Shown here piece after piece: positions 1 to 8,261 of a stretch of DNA of 14,156 bases. The stretch is from Trichosporon coremiiforme. Its lineage: Eukaryota; Basidiomycota; Tremellomycetes; Trichosporonales; Trichosporonaceae. A program made the position numbers and the translations under genes. The stretch covers positions 1 through 14,156 of the forward strand of contig BCJJ01000118.1 in assembly GCA_039545355.1 (NCBI GenBank), given 5' to 3'. Below the pieces are notes generated by a model that was not told the origin of the DNA, did no database searches, and saw only the letters and a list, made by a program, of their open reading frames with translations. How positions within the stretch are numbered: the first letter of the stretch is position 1; each line of letters opens with the position of its first letter.

Positions 1-90
1 CTTGAGCGGCTGGATCGACTCGAGAAACTCGACAGGTCTGACAAGATTCTGGCCAAACTGGAAGGGATTGAGCGGAAGTTAGAGTTATGA
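1..90 (+). CDS. 3' end of a coiled-coil protein (partial)
   Basis: Frame 1 is open from the window edge and ends at a TGA at 88-90, giving the last 29 residues of a protein whose body lies to the left. The residues are strongly heptad-like: leucines alternate with charged residues (LERLDRLEKL, then ILAKLEGIERKLEL), as in a C-terminal amphipathic helix or coiled coil. Such tails occur in fungal transcription factors, structural proteins and many others, so no function can be given. The clean coiled-coil pattern up to the stop argues for a real gene end. An ORF this short could be chance, but its composition is unlike the shadow frames around it. Confidence 0.5.
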   Translation, partial: LERLDRLEKLDRSDKILAKLEGIERKLEL

Positions 91-436
91 CGGCGGCGAT
101 AGGGCCTATGACCTACACCCGTAACTGCTGAAGTGCGTGTCTGTGAGCGTAGAAGAGTTGACACTGACAACACCAGGGCGTCGCTTCATCGTACTGAAGC
201 ATCCACTGCAACGATCGTAACTCTGTATGGATATTGTATCTCACCCTGCTCGACCGACAATCGGACTAGGGAGGAAAGCGAACCACGTCGTTCTTAAAGC
301 TGCCGCGCAGTCCGACCCTGGTGCCATCGAGTTCCTTAACGAAGTCTGCTAAGACTATCTGGCCCAACTCGTCCCGCATTGCCCCTACATGCAAAGGACT
401 GCAAAAGGGAACGCGATCCGCGCTCTCACGCTCGCT
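91..436. other. intergenic, no gene seen
   Basis: This stretch lies between the coiled-coil gene end and tRNA-Gly(TCC). The open frames reaching into it on both strands continue through the tRNA and show no protein-like composition. A TTTT run on the minus strand, about 35 nt past the tRNA 3' end (plus AAAAGGG near 404), could serve as its Pol III terminator. Confidence 0.4.
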
Positions 437-519
437 TGAGATGTCGGGGATTCGAACCCCGGTAAGCTGCTCAGCCAGGTCATGGAAGGCAGCCATCTTA
501 ACCACTGGATCAACATCCC
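437..519 (-). tRNA. tRNA-Gly(TCC) with 11-nt intron
   Basis: The minus strand folds as a full cloverleaf. Acceptor GGGATGT pairs with ACATCTC, followed by discriminator A. The T arm is CGGGG-TTCGAAT-CCCCG and the anticodon stem GCTGC/GCAGC is perfect. The loop reads CTTCCA then A, giving anticodon TCC. An 11-nt intron (TGACCTGGCTG) lies at the canonical site after nucleotide 37. The mature length would be 72 nt. The D stem ATCC/AGAT has one mismatch at its inner pair. A second pairing register for the anticodon stem would place C at position 33, so the TCC reading is preferred. Confidence 0.85.
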
Positions 520-895
520 GGGCGTGCTTCCTGTTTGCTGTGCCCGTGCCCGTGCCTGGACGCTGCCGTGCCCGAGTGCGCCTGCTGGAGTGGGTGCGCT
601 GCGAGCCTCCTGCATACCTTTCTCGCCCGCGAGGGTTGAGTAACACGCTATCGATTGGGCTTGAGAGAGCGGAGGACAGAAGTCGAGCCCCGACCACACG
701 CCTGGCCGGGCGTCCTGAGACCGAAGGACATCTGCGAGTGCGCGCACCGGTCGATCCGCCCGTTTGGGGATACTTGCCACAGACTCTGGTGATACCATCA
801 AGGGCATATCGGAGCTGGCGATAAAAGGGACAGGCAGCAATTACGTAAGCGGCGACCGCACTCTCACGGACGCTGCTATATGTTTCACAGCAACC
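520..895. other. intergenic between two tRNA-Gly genes
   Basis: No gene is supported here. Overlapping open frames on both strands reflect high GC content. A short tandem CCCGTG-type repeat occurs around 541-556. The divergent tRNA-Gly genes are about 375 bp apart. Confidence 0.4.
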
Positions 896-973
896 ACATC
901 TATGGTGAAATGGTATCATGCATCCTTGCCACTATGATTGGATGCGGTGGGGGTTCGATTCCCCCTGGATGTA
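896..973 (+). tRNA. tRNA-Gly(GCC) with 7-nt intron
   Basis: The cloverleaf on the plus strand has acceptor ACATCTA pairing with TGGATGT (one T-G pair) and discriminator A. The D stem is GTGA/TCAT with the GG of the D loop present. The anticodon stem is CATCC/GGATG and the T arm GGGGG-TTCGATT-CCCCC. The loop reads TTGCCA then T, so the anticodon is GCC. The intron CTATGAT after nucleotide 37 is only 7 nt, leaving a 71-nt mature tRNA. TTTT follows 5 nt after the gene as a Pol III terminator. The first base is A (A1-U72), which is odd for tRNA-Gly, usually G1-C72, so the gene may be a variant or a slightly degraded copy. Confidence 0.8.
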
Positions 974-1380
974 CTCTTTTGCTTCCAGAGCTTGACAGGA
1001 GAGGAGCTGTTGAAGACGGGCGGCGTTGGAGACGGCCAGCCTCCCCGTGAAAGTCGTCAGCTCATCATCGGCAGATGGGCCAGACGGGGTGCCCTCCGTC
1101 TAGATGCAAGCAGACGTAGAGCATGTACACGACGTGTCAAGTGTTCCAGCCGCCGCATTGCATCGCGGACGTGTGATGTGCGACGTGCGATAAAAATGAC
1201 ATGGCACATGATTCTTGTCACAACAGGTTCCGTACACACCAGCTGTGTCAACCGCGGTCAACCGCAGGCCACAATGTGGTACTAAAGGGCTCGATCTCCA
1301 CCCTGACCTAACTTTATGACACACAAACACCCACCAAGTCGGCGTCATGCATTGATACATCGTCTTCCTCTTCTTATACC
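974..1380. promoter_or_regulatory. upstream region of the 1381 gene
   Basis: No gene is supported. An A-rich GATAAAAATG lies near 1188. The last 70 bases before the ATG at 1381 become pyrimidine-rich (CGTCTTCCTCTTCTTATACC), the usual look of a fungal core promoter and 5' leader. The start context TACCATGTC is good. Exact promoter elements cannot be assigned. Confidence 0.3.
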
Positions 1381-2192
1381 ATGTCCGGATCTGTTTTTAT
1401 TGTTACCCCGGACGACCGCCCACCTCCAGACGAGCTCGGCCCTCCAGCTCAGCTTCGCGAGTTCCCCAGATCCGATTGGAACAACATTAGCTTCGGACCA
1501 GCAACGTTCTGCCTCGCCAGCACCGAAGGCCATGAACGGGGAAAGCTGTATAGGGCCTGTAGGGAAACTTGCAAAGCATGGTCCCCTTCAATCGTCTCCG
1601 GCGACTTGGACAGGGCGCTGCCACCCGGCTTTCGGCGTAATTCCCACCAGTCTACGTCTCCCGCCCAGAAAGAGGAGTACAAGAAGGAGCGACATGAGGC
1701 CCTCACCCTGTCGCTAATGCTGGCCGTAGCAGCCAACGGCCTCCAGATGTGAGTTCCGTCTCTACGTCGAGGCTGACTCCTAGTAACGAATGGCATCGCA
1801 CCGCTCGCCGCATCTATAACGCCACTTACGTCTACTTCGACGAATGGATGACAGAACGATGGGGCTGTTGGCACACCGCAACTGCAGCTGAGCTTTTCGT
1901 GCGTATCCGCCTGCGAAACATTCGGTCGACAGAGAGTGATACTGACGGTCAGGCGCGCAAAGTTCTCAAGCAAAAGTTTCCAGACGAGAGCATCCTGCAC
2001 AGCCAAGACATGACCGGGGGGTATCGGGAGTTTGCGGTCTTGGCGATCAACGTCGTTTGGGAGCAGTTGGAGGACTCAATCCAGGACCGAGCACCTTTGC
2101 CGTCGGAGTGGCTGCCAAGGAGGTTGTGGGACATTGGCTCCCCAAGTAGAAGGATCTACCGGTTGAGCGATGGTTGCTTGGGTGATAGATGA
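1381..2192 (+). CDS. hypothetical protein, two or more exons; paralogue of the 4565-5666 pseudogene
   Basis: I do not recognise the family. Exon 1 (1381-1748, 122 codons plus 2 nt) starts MSGSVFIVTPDD and contains FPRSDW, WSPSIVSGDLDRALPPGFR and a K/E-rich stretch. A 35-nt intron (1749-1783) has donor GTGAGT, branch CTGAC and acceptor CCTAG. Exon 2 continues in frame (EWHRTARRIY, YVYFDEWMTERWG, YREFAVLAINVVWEQLED) to a TGA at 2190-2192, giving 258 aa. The paralogue at 4565-5666 shares FPR[SA]DW, DLD[HR]AL, the E-rich helix and an intron at the same place and phase, so this is a genuine gene family. Similarity resumes after the stop in another frame, so the real protein may be longer through a further intron (2146-2188, weak donor GTAGAA, which restores frame), or this copy may itself be frameshifted. 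No signal peptide or membrane span is seen. Confidence 0.6.
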
Positions 2193-2645
2193 CCTGGCTA
2201 AACGAGACCGTCCACACCCCCCGAGCGTCTACTACGACGTCGACGGGAACAAAGTGCGCGATCCCAGAGAGAACCAAATTAGGAAAGCTGAGAAGTGGAT
2301 CAATAAGTACGGCAATACCTTCGTCGGAGATGACGACGACGACGAGCGGTTTCCGGGTTACCAACATACTCTGAATGGCGCGCATTACAAGAAGCAGCTC
2401 TGGAGGCGCAGCCTCCCTTAACGCCTGACCTTGCTGCGGCCGCCAAAGAAGCCGTCACTCCACGGCGCAAGCATGACGTGCAGGCCTCGGTGGGTTCTGT
2501 CCCTAGGTCACCGTCGAACCCTCCGACTGGTAGCGAGCCTCCGGTTTCGCGGCCATCCGTCCAGGCACCGTCCCAACGACAACAACGAATGCATACAGAG
2601 CAAAAACTGACCACTGACAGGATCGAACTGCCGACCTCCGCATGA
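2189..2645 (+). other. coding-like continuation of the 1381 gene, split over two frames
   Basis: Frame 1 reads DLAKRDRPHPPSVYYDVDG, then a K/E helix and a run of aspartates from a GAC repeat (about 2330-2343), before ending at 2421. From about 2355 frame 0 takes over (LPTYSEW, then an Ala/Pro/Ser-rich tail) and stays open to a TGA at 2643-2645. Both parts resemble the 3' part of the paralogue (RYVDVYGRYF; ERLFESYPVY followed by a Pro-rich tail). Frame can be restored by two introns with weak donors (2146-2188; about 35 nt from GTTACC near 2360), or two frameshifts have occurred. The alignment of LPTYSEW with SYPVYKL favours a frameshift over the second intron. The last 38 bases overlap tRNA-Ile on the opposite strand, so the true end is uncertain. 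Confidence 0.35.
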
Positions 2646-2701
2646 ACTGATACGACGTCTTCGTATTAGTACGATGCTCTAACCAGCTGAGCTAAGCGGC
2701 C
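2608..2701 (-). tRNA. tRNA-Ile(AAT) with 20-nt intron, copy 1
   Basis: The minus-strand cloverleaf has acceptor GGCCGCT with AGTGGTC plus A73. The D stem is GCTC/GAGC and the T arm GGCAG-TTCGATC-CTGTC. The anticodon stem is TCGTA/TGCGG with two G-T pairs. The loop reads CTAATA then A, giving anticodon AAT. A 20-nt intron follows nucleotide 37. The mature length is 74 nt. A TTTTT run starts right after the 3' end. The exons are identical to the copy at 6260-6353 while the introns differ at 7 of 20 positions. Confidence 0.93.
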
Positions 2702-3138
2702 GATGACGGATGCTGCGAAGGGGCGCAGTCGCGCCGCGCCCCCGCCGCAGGGCCGGTAGGTTTAGTTTCGAATGGCATGATCTGCACTATAACCCCGCAG
2801 GGCTAGGTATTGCCGAGGCTGAAGCCGGATGGTTGCGTGAGTTCACTGTCACTAGAAGCTACTCGGCGCCTCGGAACCCTCGGGCCCTCTGCTCTAGCGA
2901 ACCAGACGAACTCCCGTTTAGGGAGCGATTTCCCTTTCGACCAGCCAATGTTCGCGCTCTCGACATCGGTCAATTCCCCTGTTATCAGCGGACATGGCCG
3001 TGCCGTGGCCTCCGGCTGGCCGATCAACTTTTCTTGCTTCCGTTTCCCCCGTCCTCCATCAACAGGAAAGTCTTCTCGTCTCCCGTCCACCGTCTCCCAA
3101 CAGCCTGCTCGAGCTCGGGTGAATGGAGCCAAAAAGGA
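2702..3138. other. intergenic between tRNA-Ile and tRNA-Lys
   Basis: No gene is supported. Long open frames exist on both strands (up to 151 codons) but none has a convincing start context, splice structure or recognisable motif. It contains the first copy of the roughly 40-bp repeat (2764-2805). Confidence 0.35.
2764..2805 (+). repeat. 40-bp dispersed repeat, copy A
   Basis: The copy begins AGTTTCGAATGGCATGATCT and ends in CGCAGGGCTA. It matches copies at 3537-3579 and 3592-3628 over most of its length with a few substitutions and an indel. The family and function are unknown. Confidence 0.65.
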
Positions 3139-3229
3139 AGCCTCGTATGGGGCTCGAACCCATGACTGTGTGATCAATCGGCTGTTGCTGCGTAAGAGTC
3201 ACACTATCTACCGACTGATATAACGAGGC
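3139..3229 (-). tRNA. tRNA-Lys(CTT) with 18-nt intron
   Basis: The minus strand gives acceptor GCCTCGT fully paired with ACGAGGC. The D stem is TATC/GATA, the anticodon stem TGTGA/TCACA and the T arm ATGGG-TTCGAGC-CCCAT. The loop reads CTCTTA then A, so the anticodon is CTT. An 18-nt intron follows nucleotide 37 and the mature length is 73 nt. TTTTT lies 4 nt after the gene. The discriminator base reads T, unusual for a lysine tRNA, which normally has a purine there. Confidence 0.92.
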
Positions 3230-3536
3230 GTAATTGTTGGACGTTTCTCGTAAACCTGGTGCCATTACAGCGAGTGGGTGAGTTGTTCACGGGGAAGAGC
3301 AAACGTCCCCCAGTCCACTCCGGCAGGACACATGGAATCCGAGCCATTTCGACAGACTGCAGAGGCTGAAGGGGGTGTTTGCGTGCGCAGGCGTCGGTGT
3401 TCAGAGCGTAGTTGCCGTAGGCGCGGAGCACTCGTGACCGCAGCCCCAACTGCCGAGAAGTGGGGTGATTCGGTCGTGTTTACGGTGGGTGGTCAACTTC
3501 TCAGTACCCGCACTTCGCAGGGTACAGAGTAAGGAT
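3230..3536. other. intergenic, no gene seen
   Basis: This is the upstream flank of tRNA-Lys. Short overlapping open frames on both strands lack any recognisable protein signature. Confidence 0.35.
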
Positions 3537-3579
3537 AGCTTCGAATGGCAAGGATCTGCACTGTAACTTCGCAGGGCTA
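3537..3579 (+). repeat. 40-bp dispersed repeat, copy B
   Basis: The copy reads AGCTTCGAATGGCAAGGATC at its start and ends with CGCAGGGCTA like copy A. It is followed after 12 bases by copy C, so B and C form a direct tandem with a period of about 55 bp. Confidence 0.65.
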
Positions 3580-3591
3580 ACTCAGAAGTAT

Positions 3592-3628
3592 AGTTTCGAA
3601 TGGCGTGATATGCACTATAACCTCTCAA
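3592..3628 (+). repeat. 40-bp dispersed repeat, copy C
   Basis: This shorter copy starts AGTTTCGAATGGCGTGATAT and shares TGCACTATAACC with copy A, then diverges. A partial echo (TTTCGAATGCATAG) also occurs near 13075. Confidence 0.6.
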
Positions 3629-4340
3629 CTACGTGGGATCCATAGCACAATGGAAAGCTTGGAAGTAGTGATGAGCCTCAGCGTCGGCTAAGAGGGCTTA
3701 GAACAATTGTTCAAAATGCAAACCATACTGCTCGCGTCCATCGTATTCTGCACCCTCTTTCCGTCCGGCCGCCGGGATTCGCTTCAGCCTTCTGGATGCC
3801 TGCACGAGGTTCCAGTTCACGGCGTCCGACACGGGGTGGGTGATTAAGAGGCATTTGTGCCTGCACTCGTATAATGTGCACCTGGGCACCGCAGTGGATG
3901 AGAAAGTAATGCCCAGTTGCGTCCCCCTGTGTAGCGTCGTACGGAGACACCACAGCGGCCCAGGCAAAGTCCCAAGCGCAGTGGTACGGGGGCGCAGTGG
4001 TGCAGATTTGCGGAGGTGCATTCCATCTCCTAGCCAAGGATGTGCTGCGACTCGGTGCTGCGGAGCCGTGTAATGGATCATGGCTGAGCGACTGCGCTAC
4101 GGCCAGTCACAAAAGACCAGCCCCGTTTGGTTTTCTAGGGGAGCAGGGAGGCTAGGGAGGGGCGACGCACCAAAGCAACGCGGCATGCGAGCGTCGGCGT
4201 GCTAGTGGAAGCGTGAGACGCCGGAAAGGCATGCCGGCGCCATCGATCCACTCATGCCCCATGCCTCGCTCACTCAACACCGACGGCATCAATTCGTAGT
4301 GCGGCTGACGAGGGCGCATCCACTCATCCTACAAGGGACT
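3629..4340. other. gene-poor stretch with a weak coding-like remnant on the minus strand
   Basis: On the minus strand between about 4081 and 3698 two frames alternate in looking protein-like. One reads CAWDFAWAAVVSPYDATQGD and GHYFLIHCGAQ. The other reads AVNWNLVQASRRLKRIPAAG and ends with a stop at 3698-3700. No good intron joins them. This may be a frameshifted gene remnant, but no family is recognised and chance is possible in GC-rich DNA. From 4082 to 4340 I see nothing coding. Confidence 0.2.
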
Positions 4341-4564
4341 ACAAGGGCAGTCTCCCGACCCACACTCACACTCACCTTCACCCTCACCCTCATCCATCTA
4401 TCTTTCAACATCCACACTCATCAACAATCGACGCCGACGCATCTCCCCATCCACTCTCATCCTTTCCTATCCTTACACTCATCTCAGTGCACTATCCTGC
4501 ATGACGTCCATCCCATCGCGCTAGCACAACAGTTGGACTAATCTCAATCGAAACTCACCAATCG
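4341..4564 (+). promoter_or_regulatory. pyrimidine-rich former promoter of the pseudogene
   Basis: From about 4355 the plus strand is a long C/T-rich tract with imperfect CTCACC/CTTCACC repeats and CATCC runs, ending just before the paralogous coding region. Such tracts usually mark fungal core promoters. It probably drove the now decayed gene. Confidence 0.35.
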
Positions 4565-5666
4565 GAGTATGAACCCCAGCCCGATCAGCCGCCCTTCCCC
4601 GAGGCCGATTCCATCACTGTCCCGACGGAAACAGTAACGCTTGATCCGGAGGGATCGCTACCACCCTTTTTACAAGTTCATCTCCGGCCCGATCTCGTCG
4701 GCTTTCCTCGCGCCGATTGGAGCTCGACCTGATTCTCGTACCCCGACTTCTTGTATAAGGAAGGCATGCATCGCGAGAAGCTCCAGTGGACAGCACGCGA
4801 TGCCAGCCGAGGCTGGGGTGAGGTCTTCAACAATATGGATCTAGACCATGCCCTGGCACCCGAATATCGCGGCAAGCTGATGGAGAGATCCCCCTAGTAT
4901 GCCGAGGCTTTGAAGCTATCGCTGAGTTTCGCCCACGCTGATAAGGCTCTGCAGCTGCAGCTGTGAGTTGAGACAGAACAACAAGAAGCTGACAGTGGCG
5001 CAGAACCTCCTGGGCAAGGAGTGTGCGGGCTGTAGACCGTATGGAGTATACCACGGTACAAGAATGGCACGAGGGCAAGTGGGGGATGTTTGAGATGCTC
5101 TGCTGGGCATGGAACAATGTGAGTAGACACTTTCACAGAGGCGCTCAGCTAACGGGACAGTATCCCTCGGCGCTCGAAAGGCAAAACCTTGCTAGAACTG
5201 GTATGGCTGTACTCGGACGAGCAGTTCGAGCGTCTGTTCGAGTTCGGTGACGGCGTGTTGCAAGAGTTTAGGGAGCCACGCTACGACAGTGCATACGCTC
5301 CGCCTGACAACTCTGAATGGGTTGATGAGGAAACGTACTTGCGACCGAGGTATCCGCAGCCGAGCACCGTGCCAAAGCAACCCCTGGTTATGGCTACTCG
5401 GAGACTTTCAGACATGTCTCTGTAGTGCGTTATGTCGATGTCTACGGCCGATACTTCAACACTCGCACGAAGAGGAAGCCGAGGAAGCGAGGGAGTGGAA
5501 ACGATATGGAGATCGCCCGGAGCGTCTCTTTGAGAGCTATCCCGTGTATAAGCTGGACTCCGTCTCTGCGAACGATCCGCCGCCATCATGGTCGACTGAG
5601 CCGGAAGAATCCCCAGCCAGGTCTGTGGTTCCCATTCTCCCGAGCTCCGAGGAGGACAACGAGTAA
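4565..5666 (+). pseudogene. decayed paralogue of the 1381 gene
   Basis: From 4565 one frame reads YEPQPDQPPFPEAD, then RPDLVGFPRADW, an in-frame TGA at 4730-4732, FLYKEGMHREKLQW, NNMDLDHALAPEYR, an in-frame TAG at 4895-4897, and YAEALKLSLSF. A 41-nt intron (4963-5003; GTGAGT, CTGAC, CGCAG) matches the first intron of the 1381 gene in place and phase. Exon 2 continues SWARSVRAVD and QEWHEGKWG. A further likely 42-nt intron (5119-5160; GTGAGT, CTAAC, ACAG) leads to LLELVWLYSDEQFERLFEFG only after a one-base frame shift. RYVDVYGRYF and then HEEEAEEAREWKRYG lie in two other frames before a stop at 5664-5666. Two stops and about three frameshifts mark a pseudogene. No start codon lies in the ancestral frame; the ATG at 4569 is out of frame. 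Function unknown. Confidence 0.7.
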
Positions 5667-6259
5667 CACCAACACGACCCTTCCTCTGTCCTGTACATCA
5701 ACTTGACTTCCGTGCTAATCCAATCAACGCGCCTCCTCTCAGTCGACCGCTCCTCTCGTGACCAGACTGTCTGTTCGCCTACCTTGCCGCCCCATCGTTC
5801 AACTCGACTGCTCACCTGCTGAACTCGCACTCCGCGATTATCGTGTGCCCCTATGTTTGCGAACGCTCGTGGCAACTACTCCGGCTCTCGCAACGACAAG
5901 GAGGCGGCGAGGCGGCGGCGGCGGGGAATGGCGGGGACGCTGCGGCAACAACCATGCCGGCCCCCCCGGTCGGGGCCGGACTCGGCAGGTGACACTCAGT
6001 CATCGCCGTCATCCAGTGATGCTGCTACTTCTCCACTTGACTTCATGATCCTGTGACTTGCTACTTGGGTGACGGGGCCGTGGGGTCACGACTCGCGGTC
6101 AGACTCGATCGAGATGCACACACCCTAACACTCCCAAACAGAGCGCGTTCCGAGTTGACCACAAGACCCCTCGTGACAGTCGACTCCCTGTTGTTGTAGG
6201 CATGCTCTTTTGACTGGCTGACCACGATGGGCGAGCAGAGAGTGGAGCAAAACAAAAAT
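5667..6259. other. intergenic with coding-like frame at 5762-5992
   Basis: A plus-strand frame without an early ATG is open from 5762 to the TGA at 5990-5992. It reads DCLFAYLAAPSFNSTAHLLN, then IIVCPYVCERSW, then an Ala/Gly-rich stretch encoded by a GGC/GCG-rich tract at about 5895-5940. A splice acceptor (GACCAG at 5760-5765) with an upstream CTAAT and a possible donor GTACAT near 5692 could make it an exon, but no start exon is evident. Two other frames are also open here, so the call is weak. The rest, to tRNA-Ile, shows nothing. Confidence 0.2.
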
Positions 6260-6353
6260 TGACCACTGACAGGATCGAACTGCCGACCTCCGCATGGACT
6301 GATTCGCAAACTGCGTATTAGTACGATGCTCTAACCAGCTGAGCTAAGCGGCC
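6260..6353 (-). tRNA. tRNA-Ile(AAT) with 20-nt intron, copy 2
   Basis: All 74 exon bases match copy 1 at 2608-2701, including acceptor GGCCGCT/AGTGGTC, loop CTAATA-A (anticodon AAT) and T arm. The 20-nt intron after nucleotide 37 is CGCAGTTTGCGAATCAGTCC. A TTTTT run follows the 3' end directly. The flanks are otherwise unlike those of copy 1, so the copies are dispersed, not a recent segmental duplication. Confidence 0.93.
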
Positions 6354-6554
6354 TGATTTGGTGGTTGAGCGCCATCGGACGCACTACCACTGGGAGCAGC
6401 TCGATGGTCCGATTTCCCATGGCGGCAATCGCCAACCGTCTTCCCCCTCATGACAACTTGGTATTTCCCATAAAACGATTGCATAGCTTGAGACTCGCGC
6501 GTCTACTGACCATACTGATGCGAGCCGTCCCCCTGCGAGCGAATTCGCCAGCGA

Positions 6555-8261
6555 CTACAAAGGATAGATGAAATGCTTATTCTCCAGGTCGGTCAGATCG
6601 AGCACGGCGAGATCGACCTTTGTCCGCGTCACCGCTCCGGTCTCATCCACGTGCTCGACAACTCCTTCCTTCTCGTCCTCGCTCAGAGAGGCAAGGTACG
6701 CCTCCCGCTGCTTGTTTCTCCGCTTGAGAATGAAGTAGATGACCCACAGGATGGCCGGCGTGCCGACCCAGGACATGGTGATCATGCTGATCCACGCGGA
6801 GTAGTAGCGCGGCTTCTGGCTCGGCACCCAGATCTGCGGCGAGATGATGTTGCCGATGCTGTACGCGAGCATGAACATGACGTTGCGCGTCAGCTTCTTC
6901 GTGTAACCTGCCGCCGTTGCGTTCGACCATCCGAGGCCGATGATATAGGCGACGCCGAAGGTGTACCCAGCGAGGAATAGGCACGCAATCAGCGGAATAG
7001 GCTTGCCCCACTTCAGGGTAACCATGCCTATTCCCCCGGCTACAGCTGGCAGGCACCAGAGTGTGGCGTGCGCAGCCATGAGTTTCGGCCATCTCCGAAG
7101 AGCCATCGCGGCGACCGTGCAGTTGACCATGCCGAAACCTCCCCCTGCGACAGCGACGAGGGTGCTCTCAAGAGGGCTCAGGCCGAAGTCGACGAGCAGG
7201 AGCTGCTTTTGACCGTACATTAAATTGTTTCCGTACATGAGCGTAAAAGCTTGAAGAGTGAAGAGCCAGGAGACCGGATCGCGCAGAGTTTCCCAAAATT
7301 GCGTGGGTTTGAAGCGTTTCTGCTCGATTGACGACTGGTGCGACGCGTGCACGCGGCGAATGACCTGTACGCGCTCCTCCGTGTTCAGGAAGCGCGCCTG
7401 CGCAGGGTTGTTCGGGTACTCGAACCAGATCCAGACGGAGAGAAGGAGGGTCATGCCGCCGACGGCGATGTGGAGCAGCTTCCACGGCCGCACGGAGCCG
7501 GTGGCGTGCAGCATGCCGTAGGACAGGAAGCCGGCCACAATCGGCGCAGCCTGGCAGCTCACCCAGAGGATGGGCTGGAGGAATTGCTGCTCGGCACGGA
7601 CGAAGAACATGCCGATCGTCATTTCCATCGCGGGGACGACGACCGCCTCGCTCGCGCCTAGCAGCACGCGCATGACGGCCAGAGACGCGTAGTTGCCGCA
7701 TACGCAGTGAAGGAAGGTGATGACCGCCCAAGCAAAGACGGTCACAGCAATGTAGCGGCCAAGAGGAAGGCGCTGCATGAGGTAGTGTCCGGGCCACTGG
7801 AAAGCGAGGTATCCTGGGTAGCGTCAGCCCCGTTTTTGCCGTTTTTCCGGTCCTCCCTGTAAAAGAGGGTGTTCGTGATGTACGTACCGATATAGAAGAG
7901 AGTGTTCGTGATGTTGTACTGCGCTTGCGTGATGTGCGTCTCCTCGAACATGCCAAGAATCGCACCGTAGCCGTAGATGCTCTTGTCGATCTTATTAGTC
8001 ATCAGCCAAAGTGCCACACTGATTGATTACGTAACGACTCACAAACAACACGATGTTCAGGACCGAGAGCAGACCCATAACGCGCCAGTAGAGCTTGCGC
8101 CGGAGCGCCTTCTCCTCATCCGGAGTGATTGCCGGAACGTCGGCATGGGCAGCGAGAAACTCGTGCGTAACGTCGGCATACTTGTCATCGACTGCCGGCT
8201 TGGTGTCGATCTTCGACTCGCTATGCACGTCGCTGCGCGCGTCGCTCTTCTCGTCGCTCAT
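6555..8261 (-). CDS. major facilitator superfamily permease, Dal5/allantoate-permease type
   Basis: This is a plasma-membrane proton-coupled anion symporter of the fungal ACS/Dal5 group, whose members import allantoate, nicotinate, tartrate, biotin precursors or similar organic acids; the substrate here cannot be told. Three exons (8261-8043, 7990-7888, 7813-6555) encode 526 aa, usual for the family. Introns are 52 nt (GTGAGT...AATAAG, phase 0) and 74 nt (GTACGT...CTGACGCTACCCAG, phase 1). The hydrophilic N-terminus (MSDEKSDARSDVHSES) precedes about twelve hydrophobic segments. Family marks are DKSIYGYGAILGM after helix 1, IGYLAFQWPGHYLMQRLPLG across helix 2 to loop 2-3, MRVLLGASEAVVVPA in helix 4, FEYPNNPAQARFL after helix 6 and GLGWSNATAAGYTKK in helix 10. 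The start at 8261 is the first ATG, with a TATAAAG 56 bases upstream. It is divergent from the glyoxalase-like gene. Confidence 0.93.
7814..7887 (-). repeat. permease intron 2 carrying a duplicated piece of the preceding exon
   Basis: The 24 bases at 7881-7858 inside the intron match the exon bases at 7914-7891 at 21 positions, offset 33 bp. The intron begins GTACGTACATCACGAACACC. The upstream exon contains AACATCACGAACACTC. Unspliced, the frame would repeat the peptide ITNTLFY. The acceptor CTACCCAG at 7814 is needed to enter the conserved YLAFQWPGHYL frame. Confidence 0.75.

Noticed and set aside
266..919. 217-codon minus-strand open frame
   Set aside because: It runs through tRNA-Gly(TCC), is Arg/Ser/Cys-rich with no domain, and competes with open frames in other phases. 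It is a product of GC-rich sequence.
6573..6980. 135-codon plus-strand open frame (also 6643-7092, 7168-7965 minus)
   Set aside because: These lie inside the permease coding sequence in other frames and have Arg/His-rich shadow composition.
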